Shown piece by piece: positions 25,256 to 33,871 of a stretch of 64,000 nucleotides of DNA. The position numbers were made by a program, and so were the translations under genes. The notes below the pieces were generated by a model that made no database searches, was not told where the DNA came from, and saw only the letters and a program-made list of their open reading frames with translations. The stretch is from Kamptonema sp. UHCC 0994 (GTDB lineage Bacteria > Cyanobacteriota > Cyanobacteriia > Cyanobacteriales > Microcoleaceae): positions 1-64,000 of the forward strand of contig NZ_JARFTR010000078.1 of the NCBI RefSeq assembly GCF_029167235.1. Direction: 5' to 3'. How positions within the stretch are numbered: position 1 is the first letter of the stretch; each line of letters opens with the position of its first letter.

Positions 25256-27469
25256 ATGGAAAGTATTAAAACTCTATGTCCCTTTTGTGGCGTAGGCTGT
25301 GGTTTAGAGGTGTCGTCGCCGACAAAACCAGGTCAGAGTTGGAAGGTGAAAGGCGATCGCGAACATCCCTCTAGTATGGGTATGGTTTGCGTCAAAGGAG
25401 CAACAGTTACAGAGTCAATTCAGCGCGATCGCCTGCTTTACCCAATGATGCGCGACTCCCTAGATGAACCTTTCCGCCGCGCTAGTTGGGATGAGGCTTT
25501 AAATGCAATTGTTAACCGCATTCAAACTGTACGCGCTACTAGCGGGCCAGATGCTATTTGTATGTACGGTTCCGGTCAATTTGTAACTGAGGACTATTAT
25601 GTTGCTCAGAAACTAATTAAAGGTTGTCTGGGAACTAATAATTTTGATGCCAATTCTCGCCTTTGTATGTCTTCGGCGGTTTCGGGTTATATACAGAGTT
25701 TTGGTGCTGATGGCCCGCCTTGTTGCTATGATGATTTAGAGTTAACTGATTGTGCTTTTATTATTGGTAGCAATACCGCAGAATGTCATCCAATTATTTT
25801 TAACCGACTGGCAAAATACCATAAGAAAAATGCCGATGTTAAAATGATTGTAGTCGATCCGAGGCGGACTCCTACCGCTGAAGCGGCTGATTTGCACTTA
25901 GCAATTAAACCGGGAACGGATATTGATTTGCTGAATGGGATTGCTTATATATTACTACAATGGGGTGATGTTCACGCTCCGTTTATTGATGAATGTACTA
26001 ATAATTTTGCAGCTTTTACAGAGGTAATTCAATATTATCCGCCGCAATTTGTAGCTGATAGATGCGGCATTTCTGTTGATGATTTAAAGACGGCGGCCCG
26101 CTATTGGCAAGATTCCAAGCGAATTTTATCGCTGTGGTCGATGGGAATGAATCAGTCTTCTGAGGGGACGGCGAAGGTGCGATCGCTAATTAATTTGCAC
26201 TTGATGACTGGTCAAATTGGTAAACCGGGATGCGGCCCTTTTTCTCTTACTGGTCAACCGAATGCGATGGGAGGACGGGAAGCAGGAGGACTTTCTCACA
26301 TACTACCTGGTTATCGTTCGGTGAAAAGTGAGACAGATCGCGCAGAAGTTGAGCAGTTTTGGGGGTTGCCGGCGGGGAGTATTTCACCGATTCCGGGGCG
26401 TACAGTGTGGGATACGATCGTGGGTTTGGAAACGGGGGAAGTTGAGTTTCTATGGATTGCAGCCACTAATCCGGCGGTGAGTATGCCTGATTTGGAGCGA
26501 ACTAAGGCGGCTTTGAGGCGATCGCCTTTTACGGTGTATCAAGAGGCTTATTATCCGACAGAAACAGCACCTTTTGCTCACATACTGTTACCAGCGACCC
26601 AGTGGAGTGAGAAGACGGGAATAATGACTAATTCCGAACGCAGGGTGACATTGTGTCCTGCTTTCCAGCAGCCGCAGGGGGAAGCTTTACAGGATTGGGA
26701 GATTTTTGCTGAGGTGGGCCGTCGGTTGGGTTTTGGCGATCAGTTTACTTTCCAGACTTCGGCTGAGGTACATAGTGAGTTTGTGCAGTTGACGCGGGGG
26801 CAGCCTTGCGATATGTCTGGAATGAGTCACGATCGCCTACGTGCGGAAGGGCCGATGCAGTGGCCGCTTTCTGACAAGGAAGAAGGAAGAAGTAAGAAGG
26901 AAGAAGGAAGAGGGGAGAAGGAAGAAGGGAAAGAAGATAGCGATCGCAAGTTAGCTGCAAGTGAGAGACTTTATACAGATTGGAAGTTTCATACACCTGA
27001 TGGGAAGGCGAGATTTGCGGCTTGTCATTCGCGGGGGTTGGCGGAACCACCCGATCCAAATTATCCTTTGGTGTTAACTACGGGCCGACTTTATGGACAT
27101 TGGCACACATTGACGCGGACGGGTAGAACGGAGAAGATTAATCAAATGCACCCCGATCCGTTTATTGAGATTCATCCCAGGGATGCGGAGGAATTGGGGA
27201 TTGAGAATGGGGTGATGGTGGAAGTGCGATCGCGCCGAGGAGTTTGTCGGTTTCCTGCTAAGATTACGAAGGCGATCGCGCCTGGGACGGTGTTTGTACC
27301 GATGCACTGGGGGAGTTTGTGGGCCGATGGTGCGGAGGCCAATATATTAACTCATCATGAGAGTTGTCCCGATTCTCGACAGCCTGAATTAAAGGCTTGT
27401 GCGGTGAATTTAGTGCCAATTCCGGTTGAAGTTGTGGGAGAGAAATCGTTGTTAATGGTTAGTGATTAG
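25256..27469 (+). CDS. narB: Ferredoxin-dependent assimilatory nitrate reductase
   Basis: Reduces nitrate to nitrite using a molybdopterin cofactor and one [4Fe-4S] cluster. 737 residues. The N-terminal cluster motif is CPFCGVGC with a third/fourth Cys in MGMVCVKG. Mo-bisMGD motifs include [50 protein letters not shown] and the C-terminal [18 protein letters not shown]. At about 541-565 there is a Lys/Glu/Gly low-complexity insert (26873-26946) whose DNA is a GAAGAAGGAAGA tandem repeat like that at 52840-52880. It lies on the protein surface region before the C-terminal domain and keeps frame. Confidence 0.96.
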   Translation: MESIKTLCPFCGVGCGLEVSSPTKPGQSWKVKGDREHPSSMGMVCVKGATVTESIQRDRLLYPMMRDSLDEPFRRASWDEALNAIVNRIQTVRATSGPDAICMYGSGQFVTEDYYVAQKLIKGCLGTNNFDANSRLCMSSAVSGYIQSFGADGPPCCYDDLELTDCAFIIGSNTAECHPIIFNRLAKYHKKNADVKMIVVDPRRTPTAEAADLHLAIKPGTDIDLLNGIAYILLQWGDVHAPFIDECTNNFAAFTEVIQYYPPQFVADRCGISVDDLKTAARYWQDSKRILSLWSMGMNQSSEGTAKVRSLINLHLMTGQIGKPGCGPFSLTGQPNAMGGREAGGLSHILPGYRSVKSETDRAEVEQFWGLPAGSISPIPGRTVWDTIVGLETGEVEFLWIAATNPAVSMPDLERTKAALRRSPFTVYQEAYYPTETAPFAHILLPATQWSEKTGIMTNSERRVTLCPAFQQPQGEALQDWEIFAEVGRRLGFGDQFTFQTSAEVHSEFVQLTRGQPCDMSGMSHDRLRAEGPMQWPLSDKEEGRSKKEEGRGEKEEGKEDSDRKLAASERLYTDWKFHTPDGKARFAACHSRGLAEPPDPNYPLVLTTGRLYGHWHTLTRTGRTEKINQMHPDPFIEIHPRDAEELGIENGVMVEVRSRRGVCRFPAKITKAIAPGTVFVPMHWGSLWADGAEANILTHHESCPDSRQPELKACAVNLVPIPVEVVGEKSLLMVSD

Positions 27470-27535
27470 AAATATAATCTTTTGGAAGTGTTGCGGCGGC
27501 CTACAGGAGTTAAGTAGTATTCAAGAATTTAGAGT

Positions 27536-27555
27536 AAGGTGGGGATTCCCACCTT
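27536..27555 (+). terminator. Hairpin downstream of narB
   Basis: AAGGTGGG-GATT-CCCACCTT, a perfect 8-bp stem 66 bp after the narB stop. The same stem follows argZ and both copies of the 480-bp cassette, so it is also a dispersed repeat. It lacks a T-run. Confidence 0.5.
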
Positions 27556-27557
27556 AT

Positions 27558-28412
27558 CCCTCTTTTGTCACTATAGGGAGAGAAAAACTTAGGCACTCAA
27601 CAAACTCGGAACAGAAAAAGGTAGGATGAGAGTAGGAAAATTATCCATTAATTGGATTAATTCACAGAATTTTCGTCGCAAGCCAGGAATGGGAAACACC
27701 TCTAACCAAGGAGAGATTAAACAGTAAAAAATGTAGGGTTGAATGAGCAATCTTAAATTGTTGAGAGAACTTTTCCAAGTCGTGCCATTCTCCCACCAAG
27801 GATGTTGTTTCCAAGGTAAAGTTAATGGAGATGGCTCTAAGGGAGATGGAGCCGCCGGATGCTGCGGTTGAGATTTAACTGATCCAGCAGCCAGGAGTTG
27901 AAAATTACTAGCTTGAAGACTGACAAGTAGGTAAGCGCTAAAAACGATTTCCCACCACCGTTCAATACTGCTATAGTTAGTCAAACGATAATCCGACCAT
28001 CCCAATTCGTTTTTGACTTGTTTAAAGCCATATTCAATCCAATTTCTTAAGCTATAAAGTTGAGCAACCACCAGTTGAATCTTACCTTCAAGATTCGTCA
28101 TAATGTACCAGCTGTTATCACCATTGGGGTCAGGAGTATCCCCTTTGGTGATTTGGTAGTAGCGGATTCGACGGCGTTTGCCAAAAATAATTTCTCGTAT
28201 AAATCTCGGTTCTGATTGACGGTGAGATAGATTTTGAGTTCTTGGATTATTTCTATATTTCTGACATCTGAAAACAGGTGTTGATAGTTTTGGCAATAGC
28301 CATCTATGAACTTTACTGTCGGTGTAGCGGGACGAGGTGCTGTAACCATTGTTTTCAAAGGCTTTGGGAATTTTATCTTTTATTTTACTCTCCCTGTAGT
28401 GACAAAAGAGGG
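27558..28412 (-). mobile_element. IS701-family element, internally deleted
   Basis: 855 bp bounded by 25-bp inverted repeats with one mismatch (27558-27582 and 28388-28412; CCCTCTTTTGTCACTA at the left end). It contains the beginning and the end of an IS701 transposase but not the middle. It sits at the edge of an ISL3-family remnant whose coding sequence resumes directly after the right inverted repeat. Confidence 0.8.
27589..28349 (-). pseudogene. IS701-family transposase, deleted
   Basis: The N-terminal stub begins at 28349 with MVTAPRPATPTVKFIDGYC and keeps about 30 family residues. The C-terminal part, in another frame (28296-27589), has the family sequence SWYIMTNLEGKIQLVVAQLY, RNWIEYGFKQVKNELGWSDY and IERWWEIVFSAYLLVSLQ. 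Around 200 central residues, including catalytic Asp residues, are missing. It cannot make active transposase; mobility in trans through the intact inverted repeats remains possible. Confidence 0.8.
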
Positions 28413-28526
28413 ATAAGTAATGGCCCGGTTGAAGGACATATTAATCGATTAAAAATGCTGAAACGACAAATGTATGGTCTGGCCAGTATTGATTTATTAA
28501 GTCGCCGATTTTTAATCAAGATGTAA
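28408..28526 (+). pseudogene. ISL3-family transposase, C-terminal fragment
   Basis: The plus-strand frame reads GISNGPVEGHINRLKMLKRQ, then MYGLASIDLLSRRFLIKM and a stop. This is the well-conserved C-terminal end of ISL3 transposases. Everything upstream has been replaced by the IS701-type element. Confidence 0.7.
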
Positions 28527-28611
28527 AGGGTTTTTATCTCCCTAGAAGCAGTTTGAAAAACTGCGATTGCCATTCGCCATTGGTTCGGATCACCAAAAGT
28601 TGCCAAGACCC

Positions 28612-28693
28612 TTAAATTAATGAATCCTCAACATTTAAGAAATTGGTTTGCTAATTGCTGCTACTGTACCTCATAACAGCGGGAACCGCTGTA
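28612..28693 (+). mobile_element. IS630-family 3' end fragment
   Basis: The last 20 or so codons of an IS630-type transposase (KLMNPQHLRNWFANCCYCTS) and the terminal inverted repeat ending CAGCGGGAACCGCTGTA. It is nearly identical to the element ends at 38820 and 38984. The element end is directly followed by the argZ upstream region. Confidence 0.8.
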
Positions 28694-28906
28694 TAAAGCA
28701 GGGTAGGGACTTGAGCCTTGCCGTGTCCTAAAAGGCTCGATCGATAAGAAGGCATCTTGTACCACGATCCTGTTGCATGATATAGTAGAAAGTTAGCCTT
28801 TCTGCCGCCAGACTTTCCACTCCCAAAACTAGGAGTGATGCGTGTAGTCTTTATACAAAGTTCTGCCAACATCCGTCTGTAGCGTCTACCTCACCTTAAC
28901 CAGATT
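28694..28906 (+). promoter_or_regulatory. Structured leader/promoter region of argZ
   Basis: 213 bp of non-repetitive sequence between the IS630 end and argZ. Short hairpins are visible: AGAAAG with CTTTCT near 28791-28805, and ACTCC-CAAAACTA-GGAGT at about 28822-28839. TTGCAT and GATATAGT near 28775-28786 could be promoter elements. The complementary 73-codon open frame looks non-coding. The region may be a structured 5' UTR or a small RNA, but I cannot assign it to a known family. Confidence 0.35.
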
Positions 28907-31021
28907 ATGACAGATTCAATTCGTTTCCTCATGTGCGCCCCCGACCACTACGACGTGGATTATGTGATTAACCCTTGGATGGAGGGGAACGTCCATAAAT
29001 CATCGCGCGATCGCGCCGTTGAGCAGTGGGAAAAACTGTACCACATTCTCAAAGAAAATGCGATCGTAGACCTCGTAACGCCCCAAAAAGGTTGGCCCGA
29101 TATGGTCTTCACCGCCAACGCCGGCCTCGTCTTAGGTGATACATTCGTCCTCAGCCGCTTCTACCACAAGGAACGCCAAGGCGAAGAACCCTACTTCAAA
29201 GCATGGTTTGAAAACAAAGGTTATACCGTCCACGAACTCCCCAAAGACCTACCTTTTGAAGGCGCTGGCGACGCTTTACTCGATCGCGAAGGCCGCTGGC
29301 TGTGGGCCGGATACGGCTTCCGTTCCGAGCTCGACTCCCATCCCTACTTGGCAAAATGGCTGAACATCGAAGTAATTTCACTGCGTTTAAGTGATGAAAG
29401 ATTCTATCACTTAGATACCTGTTTTTGTCCCCTTAGTGGTGGCTATTTACTTTACTACCCACCTGCATTTGATTCTTACTCTAATAAAGTAATTGAAATG
29501 CGGGTAGCACCGGAAAAGCTGATTGCTATTCAAGAAGGAGATGCGATTAATTTTGCTTGCAATGCTGTCAATATTGACAAGGTTGTAGTAATGAATAAGG
29601 TGAGTGAATCTCTAAAAACCCGCCTCGGAAATGCAGGTTTTAAAGTAATTGAAACCCCCTTGACAGAATTTCTAAAAGCTGGCGGTGCTGCTAAGTGCTT
29701 GACACTACGGGTAACAGAACCAGTACAGGAAGACCGCTCCGCAAATGTGATGGTAGAAAGCCGCACAATTCGCATGGAAGGTCACTTACTAGACTCTGGA
29801 TTAATTAGCCAAGCCTTAGATTTAGTTGTCGAAAATGGCGGCAGTTTCCAAGTGCTGAATTTCAATCTGGGAGAGCAACGTCAAAGCACTTCATCGGCTG
29901 ACGTTAAAGTTTCTGCTCCTTCCCATGAGGTGATGGAAGAAATTATCAGCCTATTAATTGACTTGGGTGCAGTACCACCACCGCAAGAAGTTTGCGATGC
30001 CAATTTAGAGCCTGTTATCCAAGATGGCGTAGGCCCAGATGACTTTTATGTTAGTACAATTTATCCGACTGAAGTGCGGGTAAACGGTGAGTGGATCAGA
30101 GTTGGAAATCAGCGGATGGATGGCGCAATTGCCATTACTGAAACCCCAGATGGAATTACTGCAAAGTGTAAAATTTTGCGGGATTTAAAAGTAGGTGAAA
30201 AAGTAGTTGTTGATGTTGTTGGTATCCGCACAATCCGCAAAGCTGAATCGCGGGAACAACGAAATTCTCAAGAATTTAGCTTTATGTCAGGCAGCGTTTC
30301 TAGCGAACGCCGCGTAGAATTGGTAGTGGAACAAGTAGCGTGGGAATTGCGGCAAATTCGCGATCGCGGCGGTAAAGTTGTGGTGACAGCAGGGCCGGTG
30401 GTAATTCACACTGGTGGTAGCGAACACTTGACACATTTAATTCGCGAAGGTTATGTGCAAGCATTGTTAGGTGGAAATGCGATCGCAGTTCACGACATGG
30501 AACAATCCACAATGGGTACATCTTTAGGTGTTGATATGAAGCGCGGCGTTGCTGTTCGTGGCGGACACAGACACCACCTGAAACTAATTAATTCGATCCG
30601 GCGTTATGGCAGTATTGCCAAAGCTGTTGAAGCCGGATTTATTACTAGCGGTGTGATGTACGAATGTATCAAGAATAATGTGCCATTTTCTCTAGCAGGT
30701 TCTATTCGTGATGATGGGCCACTTCCTGATACTCAAATGGACTTAATTAAGGCTCAGGAAGAATATGCTAAGTTGTTGGAAGGTGCGGACATGATTTTGA
30801 TGTTGTCGTCAATGTTGCACTCAATTGGTGTGGGGAATATGACACCAGCAGGCGTGAAGATGGTGTGTGTTGATATTAACCCGGCGGTGGTGACGAAATT
30901 AAGCGATCGCGGTTCCATTGAGTCAATTGGTGTGGTTACGGATGTGGGATTATTTCTCAGTTTGTTGTTGAATCAATTGGATAAATTGACCAGTCGTTAT
31001 AATGTAGCGGAAACTGTGTAG
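28907..31021 (+). CDS. argZ: Arginine dihydrolase, ArgZ/AgrE family
   Basis: 704 residues. The N-terminal domain (1-270) is a guanidine-modifying fold that hydrolyses arginine to ornithine, CO2 and two ammonia. Residues in the positions described for ArgZ/AgrE are all present: Asn71 (TANAG), Glu118 and Asp122 (FEGAGDA), His168 (YHLDTCF) and the nucleophile Cys264 (GGAAKCLTLR). The C-terminal part (about 275-700) is the LOR/SDH-type domain with nucleotide-binding loops; in Anabaena AgrE it converts ornithine to proline. The enzyme links cyanophycin or arginine stores to nitrogen supply, fitting the neighbouring nitrate genes. Whether the C-terminal activity is present cannot be judged here. 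Confidence 0.93.
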   Translation: MTDSIRFLMCAPDHYDVDYVINPWMEGNVHKSSRDRAVEQWEKLYHILKENAIVDLVTPQKGWPDMVFTANAGLVLGDTFVLSRFYHKERQGEEPYFKAWFENKGYTVHELPKDLPFEGAGDALLDREGRWLWAGYGFRSELDSHPYLAKWLNIEVISLRLSDERFYHLDTCFCPLSGGYLLYYPPAFDSYSNKVIEMRVAPEKLIAIQEGDAINFACNAVNIDKVVVMNKVSESLKTRLGNAGFKVIETPLTEFLKAGGAAKCLTLRVTEPVQEDRSANVMVESRTIRMEGHLLDSGLISQALDLVVENGGSFQVLNFNLGEQRQSTSSADVKVSAPSHEVMEEIISLLIDLGAVPPPQEVCDANLEPVIQDGVGPDDFYVSTIYPTEVRVNGEWIRVGNQRMDGAIAITETPDGITAKCKILRDLKVGEKVVVDVVGIRTIRKAESREQRNSQEFSFMSGSVSSERRVELVVEQVAWELRQIRDRGGKVVVTAGPVVIHTGGSEHLTHLIREGYVQALLGGNAIAVHDMEQSTMGTSLGVDMKRGVAVRGGHRHHLKLINSIRRYGSIAKAVEAGFITSGVMYECIKNNVPFSLAGSIRDDGPLPDTQMDLIKAQEEYAKLLEGADMILMLSSMLHSIGVGNMTPAGVKMVCVDINPAVVTKLSDRGSIESIGVVTDVGLFLSLLLNQLDKLTSRYNVAETV

Positions 31022-31031
31022 ATTGAGTTAG

Positions 31032-31054
31032 TAAGGTGGGAATTACCCACCTTA
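31032..31054 (+). terminator. Hairpin downstream of argZ
   Basis: TAAGGTGGG-AATTA-CCCACCTTA, a 9-bp perfect stem 10 bp after the argZ stop, without a strong T-run. It is also the first part of the 480-bp duplicated unit. Confidence 0.5.
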
Positions 31055-31093
31055 CACTCGTGATATTGTCTTTTTGAAATCGACTGCATTATA

Positions 31094-31288
31094 ATGGAGC
31101 CAACACCAGAACAACTTCGCACACTATATGTGACTGGACGACAATTAACAGCAGAACTCAAATGCTTAATTAGGTTAATTGACATTTTCCCCAATGGGGA
31201 CTTGTGCATTGTTATTCAACCCAGACAATTCCCCGATCAACGTATAATTTTTTACATTTATCCCAATGGAGGTAAGCGATATGTCTGA
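31094..31288 (+). CDS. Cassette gene A, copy 1 (small protein, unknown)
   Basis: 64 residues: MEPTPEQLRTLYVTGRQLTA, then a Leu/Ile-rich helix and FPNGDLCIVIQPRQF and a C-terminal strand. No signal peptide. It resembles, from memory and unverified, the small cyanobacterial DUF6888 type. Its 3' end contains the ribosome-binding site (GGAGGTAAG) of gene B, whose ATG lies 8 bases before the gene A stop codon ends, so translation is coupled. Possible antitoxin-like or regulatory pair; function unknown. Confidence 0.7.
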   Translation: MEPTPEQLRTLYVTGRQLTAELKCLIRLIDIFPNGDLCIVIQPRQFPDQRIIFYIYPNGGKRYV

Positions 31289-31505
31289 AGATATCAAAGA
31301 ACAACTCAAACAGCTAACGAATGATGAATTAATTGATTTTGCCCTAGAACATTTAGGGGAAGAAAATGAATATGTTCGGCACTTAGCCTTAATGGAACAC
31401 CATGAGAGAGCTAAAAATGATCCAAACACAATAACGGATCTGCCTGGAGAAGATAAAGGTTTGCGATTGAAGTTGGCTCAGATAATGGATAAGGCAAGGC
31501 AATAA
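31281..31505 (+). CDS. Cassette gene B, copy 1 (small acidic protein, unknown)
   Basis: 74 residues from the ATG at 31281, chosen for GGAGG nine bases upstream and because it matches copy 2. The N-terminus is a strongly conserved acidic helix pair (MSEDIKEQLKQLTNDELIDF, then ALEHLGEENEYVRHLA), and the C-terminus is basic (LKLAQIMDKARQ). No cysteine or enzymatic motif. It may belong to the small DUF6887-like group often paired with gene A-type proteins; this is recollection, not a search. It overlaps gene A by 8 bp. Confidence 0.7.
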   Translation: MSEDIKEQLKQLTNDELIDFALEHLGEENEYVRHLALMEHHERAKNDPNTITDLPGEDKGLRLKLAQIMDKARQ

Positions 31506-31573
31506 GTAAAAGTAAGGTGTGAATTACCACATTATACTAACAATATTGCCTTTTTGAAATCAACTTGATTATA

Positions 31574-31768
31574 ATGGAGCCAACACCAGAACAACTTCGC
31601 ACACTATATGTGACTACACACCAATTAACTGCACAGCTAAAATGCTTTATTCGGTTAGTTGACATATTCCCCAATGGAAAATTGTACATGGTGATTCAAC
31701 CCCGGCAATTCGCAGACCAACGTATGATTGTTTACATCGATCCTAATGGAGATATAGAATATGTCTGA
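31574..31768 (+). CDS. Cassette gene A, copy 2
   Basis: 64 residues, from ATG 31574 by analogy with copy 1; a TTG at 31565 would add three residues. About three quarters of positions are identical to copy 1, with the first 14 residues unchanged. Changes cluster in the middle and end (for example IYPNGGKRYV versus IDPNGDIEYV). The frame is intact, suggesting selection on both copies. Confidence 0.7.
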   Translation: MEPTPEQLRTLYVTTHQLTAQLKCFIRLVDIFPNGKLYMVIQPRQFADQRMIVYIDPNGDIEYV

Positions 31769-31985
31769 AGATATTAAAGAACAACTAAAACAGCTAACAA
31801 ATGATGAATTGATTGATTTTGCCCTAGAACATTTGGGTGAAGAAAATGAATATGTAAGGCACTTAGCTATGATGGAACACTATGAGAGAATTAAAGACGA
31901 TCCAAACACATTAAGAGATCCAGCAGGAGAATTTAAAAACTTGAAAGTGAAGTTGGCTCAGATAATGGATAAAGCAAAACAATAA
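31761..31985 (+). CDS. Cassette gene B, copy 2
   Basis: 74 residues. The first 36 residues are identical to copy 1, while the region 43-65 has diverged (RIKDDPNTLRDPAGEFKNLK). GGAGATA precedes the ATG, and the gene overlaps gene A copy 2 by 8 bp, as in copy 1. The conserved N-terminal half is likely the functional or partner-binding part. A GTAAGGTGG/CCACCTTAC hairpin (31992-32016) follows. Confidence 0.7.
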   Translation: MSEDIKEQLKQLTNDELIDFALEHLGEENEYVRHLAMMEHYERIKDDPNTLRDPAGEFKNLKVKLAQIMDKAKQ

Positions 31986-31991
31986 GTAAGA

Positions 31992-32016
31992 GTAAGGTGG
32001 ATTGTTTCCACCTTAC
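31992..32016 (+). terminator. Hairpin after the duplicated cassettes
   Basis: GTAAGGTGG-ATTGTTT-CCACCTTAC followed by AAAATC. It has a 9-bp perfect stem and is the same family as the hairpins after narB and argZ. Confidence 0.45.
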
Positions 32017-32048
32017 AAAATCACTAGAAATATTGAGGCTAAAAAATA

Positions 32049-32564
32049 ATGGTACAGGAATTAATAGACCTCAGAAATTGTATTTTAGAAAGTCGCTATG
32101 ACGATGCTTTAGCAATTGTTGATGAGTTAGAGGGAATGAGTAAACAGGCAACTTTGCGGAATATTGGGTCTTTTTTACTAATTTTACTAATTCATTTAAT
32201 TAAGAACCAAGTTGAACAACGGTTAACAAATTCTTGGGCTGCTTCTATTGCTAATTCTGTTAGAGGTATTAAAAAGCTAAATCTTAAGGATAATAAAACA
32301 TCTTACTACATCAACGTGGATGAGTGGGAGCCTTTTCTAGAAGATGAATTAGAAGCCGCAATTCGCGAGGCTAGTAGGGAAGTGCTAGAAGGAAAATTAA
32401 GCCGCGTTCAACTTTCTCAAAGAGTTGATAGAGGGCAAATTATTTTGATTGCTAATAAGTTTCTTTATTTGACCTACTCTTATTCTAGACAGGAATTGGA
32501 AGATGCGATCGATGAATATTTGTCGCGTTTGCCTGGGGGTGAAGATTGGAATTTAGAGAGTTAA
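32049..32564 (+). CDS. DUF29-like protein
   Basis: 171 residues with the general pattern of the cyanobacterial DUF29 family: a leading helix DLRNCILESRYDDALAIVDE, LEGMSKQATLRNIGSFLLIL and LIHLIKNQVEQ, then a long helical region. No catalytic residues are recognisable. It lies 63 bp after the duplicated cassettes on the same strand and could be in the same transcription unit. Function unknown. Confidence 0.6.
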   Translation: MVQELIDLRNCILESRYDDALAIVDELEGMSKQATLRNIGSFLLILLIHLIKNQVEQRLTNSWAASIANSVRGIKKLNLKDNKTSYYINVDEWEPFLEDELEAAIREASREVLEGKLSRVQLSQRVDRGQIILIANKFLYLTYSYSRQELEDAIDEYLSRLPGGEDWNLES

Positions 32565-32567
32565 GAA

Positions 32568-33755
32568 TTATTTTTTGCTACTCCCAGACTCAAGGTGACT
32601 ATTCATTGCTCGCAAATTTTTCTCTAAAGCCGCATACTCTGTCTTTGCAAGAAGTTTATCATTCTTGTTATTCACAATAGCTTCTAATGGCAAAACTCGA
32701 TAATTAAATTTACCATTCTGGCTGTAACGATGTACCCAAGTAGGAATTGCTTCCACTTTCCCAATTTCTATGGTTTTTTCTGGGAATTTTTTGCGGACAT
32801 TTACGGTAAAAATAACTCCCAAGTCTTTATAATTCCCAATTTGACCAGAAATAAAATTACCCATTGAATAAATCACCACTGCTTTTCTAATACTACCATC
32901 TTTTCGTGGCAATTCAAAGATTTTATAAGGCTGCACAACGTGGGGATGACTACCGAGAATAATATCCGCACCTGCTTTGACTAAGCTATCAACGAGTTTT
33001 TTTTGTTGAGTATTTGGTTGACGCTGATACTCTTCGCCAAAATGCAGACTAATTGTCACTAAATCGGCTCCCTGCTTTCGCGCTTTGGCAATATCTTTAA
33101 CTATTTTATGTTCATCAATTAGAGAGACAAGATAGTTTTTACCTTTGGGAATAGCGATGCCATTAGTTCCGTAAGTATAGGCTAATATTGCCATTGAAAT
33201 ATTATTTTTAGTAACTATTAAAATTTTCTCTGCTTCCTTGGCAGATGTGGCTGTACCTGTTGAAGCAAGTTCGCGATCGCGCACATTTTTAATAGTATTA
33301 ATTATCCCCTTTTCTCCTCGATCTAAGGAATGATTATTAGCCGTTGTTAAAATATTAAATCCCGCACCTTTAACAGCATTTGCTAATTCTGCTGGTGCAT
33401 TAAACAGTGGATATCCCGTATATCCTCCTGCATCTTCACCCGCTAAGGTTGTCTCTAAATTGCCAATTACCCAATCTCCAGTTAATAGAATTGGCTTAAC
33501 TTCTGTGAAAAAGCTATCGAATTTATAAGTTTTATTCTGCGAGTCATAACCCGATTGCGTTTGACTTTTGTGCATCATAATGTCGCCAACAGCAATTAGT
33601 TTGGCTTCTTTTGTGTAAGATTGCAGTTTGACGGGAATGGAAGGTTTAGAAGGTGAACTATTGTCTGATATTGGCCTGCGATTGGGATTTTTGGGGACAT
33701 TGCATCCTGAAAGAAAAAGAATGGTAATTATTAATAATAAATGTCTGATTTTCAT
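32568..33755 (-). CDS. CapA/PGA_cap family lipoprotein
   Basis: 395 residues from ATG 33755, chosen because it begins a clean lipoprotein signal (MKIRHLLLIITILFLSGCN); an ATG at 33779 would add eight residues. The metallophosphatase-like CapA domain has IAVGDIMMH, VIGNLETTLAG, LTTANNHSLDRG and LGSHPHVVQPY with the expected metal-binding Asp, Asn, Glu and His residues. Relatives are tied to poly-gamma-glutamate capsule synthesis, but most cyanobacterial members have no cap operon. It is probably an envelope phosphoesterase; substrate unknown. Its stop lies 4 bp from the convergent DUF29-like gene. Confidence 0.85.
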   Translation of the reverse strand: MKIRHLLLIITILFLSGCNVPKNPNRRPISDNSSPSKPSIPVKLQSYTKEAKLIAVGDIMMHKSQTQSGYDSQNKTYKFDSFFTEVKPILLTGDWVIGNLETTLAGEDAGGYTGYPLFNAPAELANAVKGAGFNILTTANNHSLDRGEKGIINTIKNVRDRELASTGTATSAKEAEKILIVTKNNISMAILAYTYGTNGIAIPKGKNYLVSLIDEHKIVKDIAKARKQGADLVTISLHFGEEYQRQPNTQQKKLVDSLVKAGADIILGSHPHVVQPYKIFELPRKDGSIRKAVVIYSMGNFISGQIGNYKDLGVIFTVNVRKKFPEKTIEIGKVEAIPTWVHRYSQNGKFNYRVLPLEAIVNNKNDKLLAKTEYAALEKNLRAMNSHLESGSSKK

Positions 33756-33821
33756 CTTATTTTTAGCAGTTTTAGGCACTGTATAGCAATCGCCAAGACA
33801 GTTAGGAAAAATCGTGGTAAA

Positions 33822-33847
33822 ATAACCGCCCAGAGGGCGGCGTTACG
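33822..33847. repeat. Half unit of the GTAACGCCGCC hairpin family
   Basis: TAACCGCCCAGAGGGCGGCG followed by TTACG. It is the right arm with its inner CCGCCC/GGGCGG stem; no left arm is present. It lies between the CapA and amidase genes. Confidence 0.7.
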
Positions 33848-33871
33848 TAAAGCTTGCATAATTCCTATTTT

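Larger units (their letters stand above)
31030..31989 (+). repeat. Tandem duplication, two 480-bp units carrying a two-gene cassette
   Basis: Every landmark in 31030-31509 recurs exactly 480 bp later in 31510-31989: the hairpin (31032 and 31512), first gene start (31094 and 31574), second gene start (31281 and 31761) and stop (31505 and 31985). No indels have accumulated although many bases differ, so both copies have stayed coding. Confidence 0.9.

Noticed and set aside
28651-28872. Minus-strand 73-codon frame ahead of argZ
   Set aside because: It runs across the IS630 end and into the argZ leader on the opposite strand, with no start signal; better explained as the complement of a structured non-coding region.
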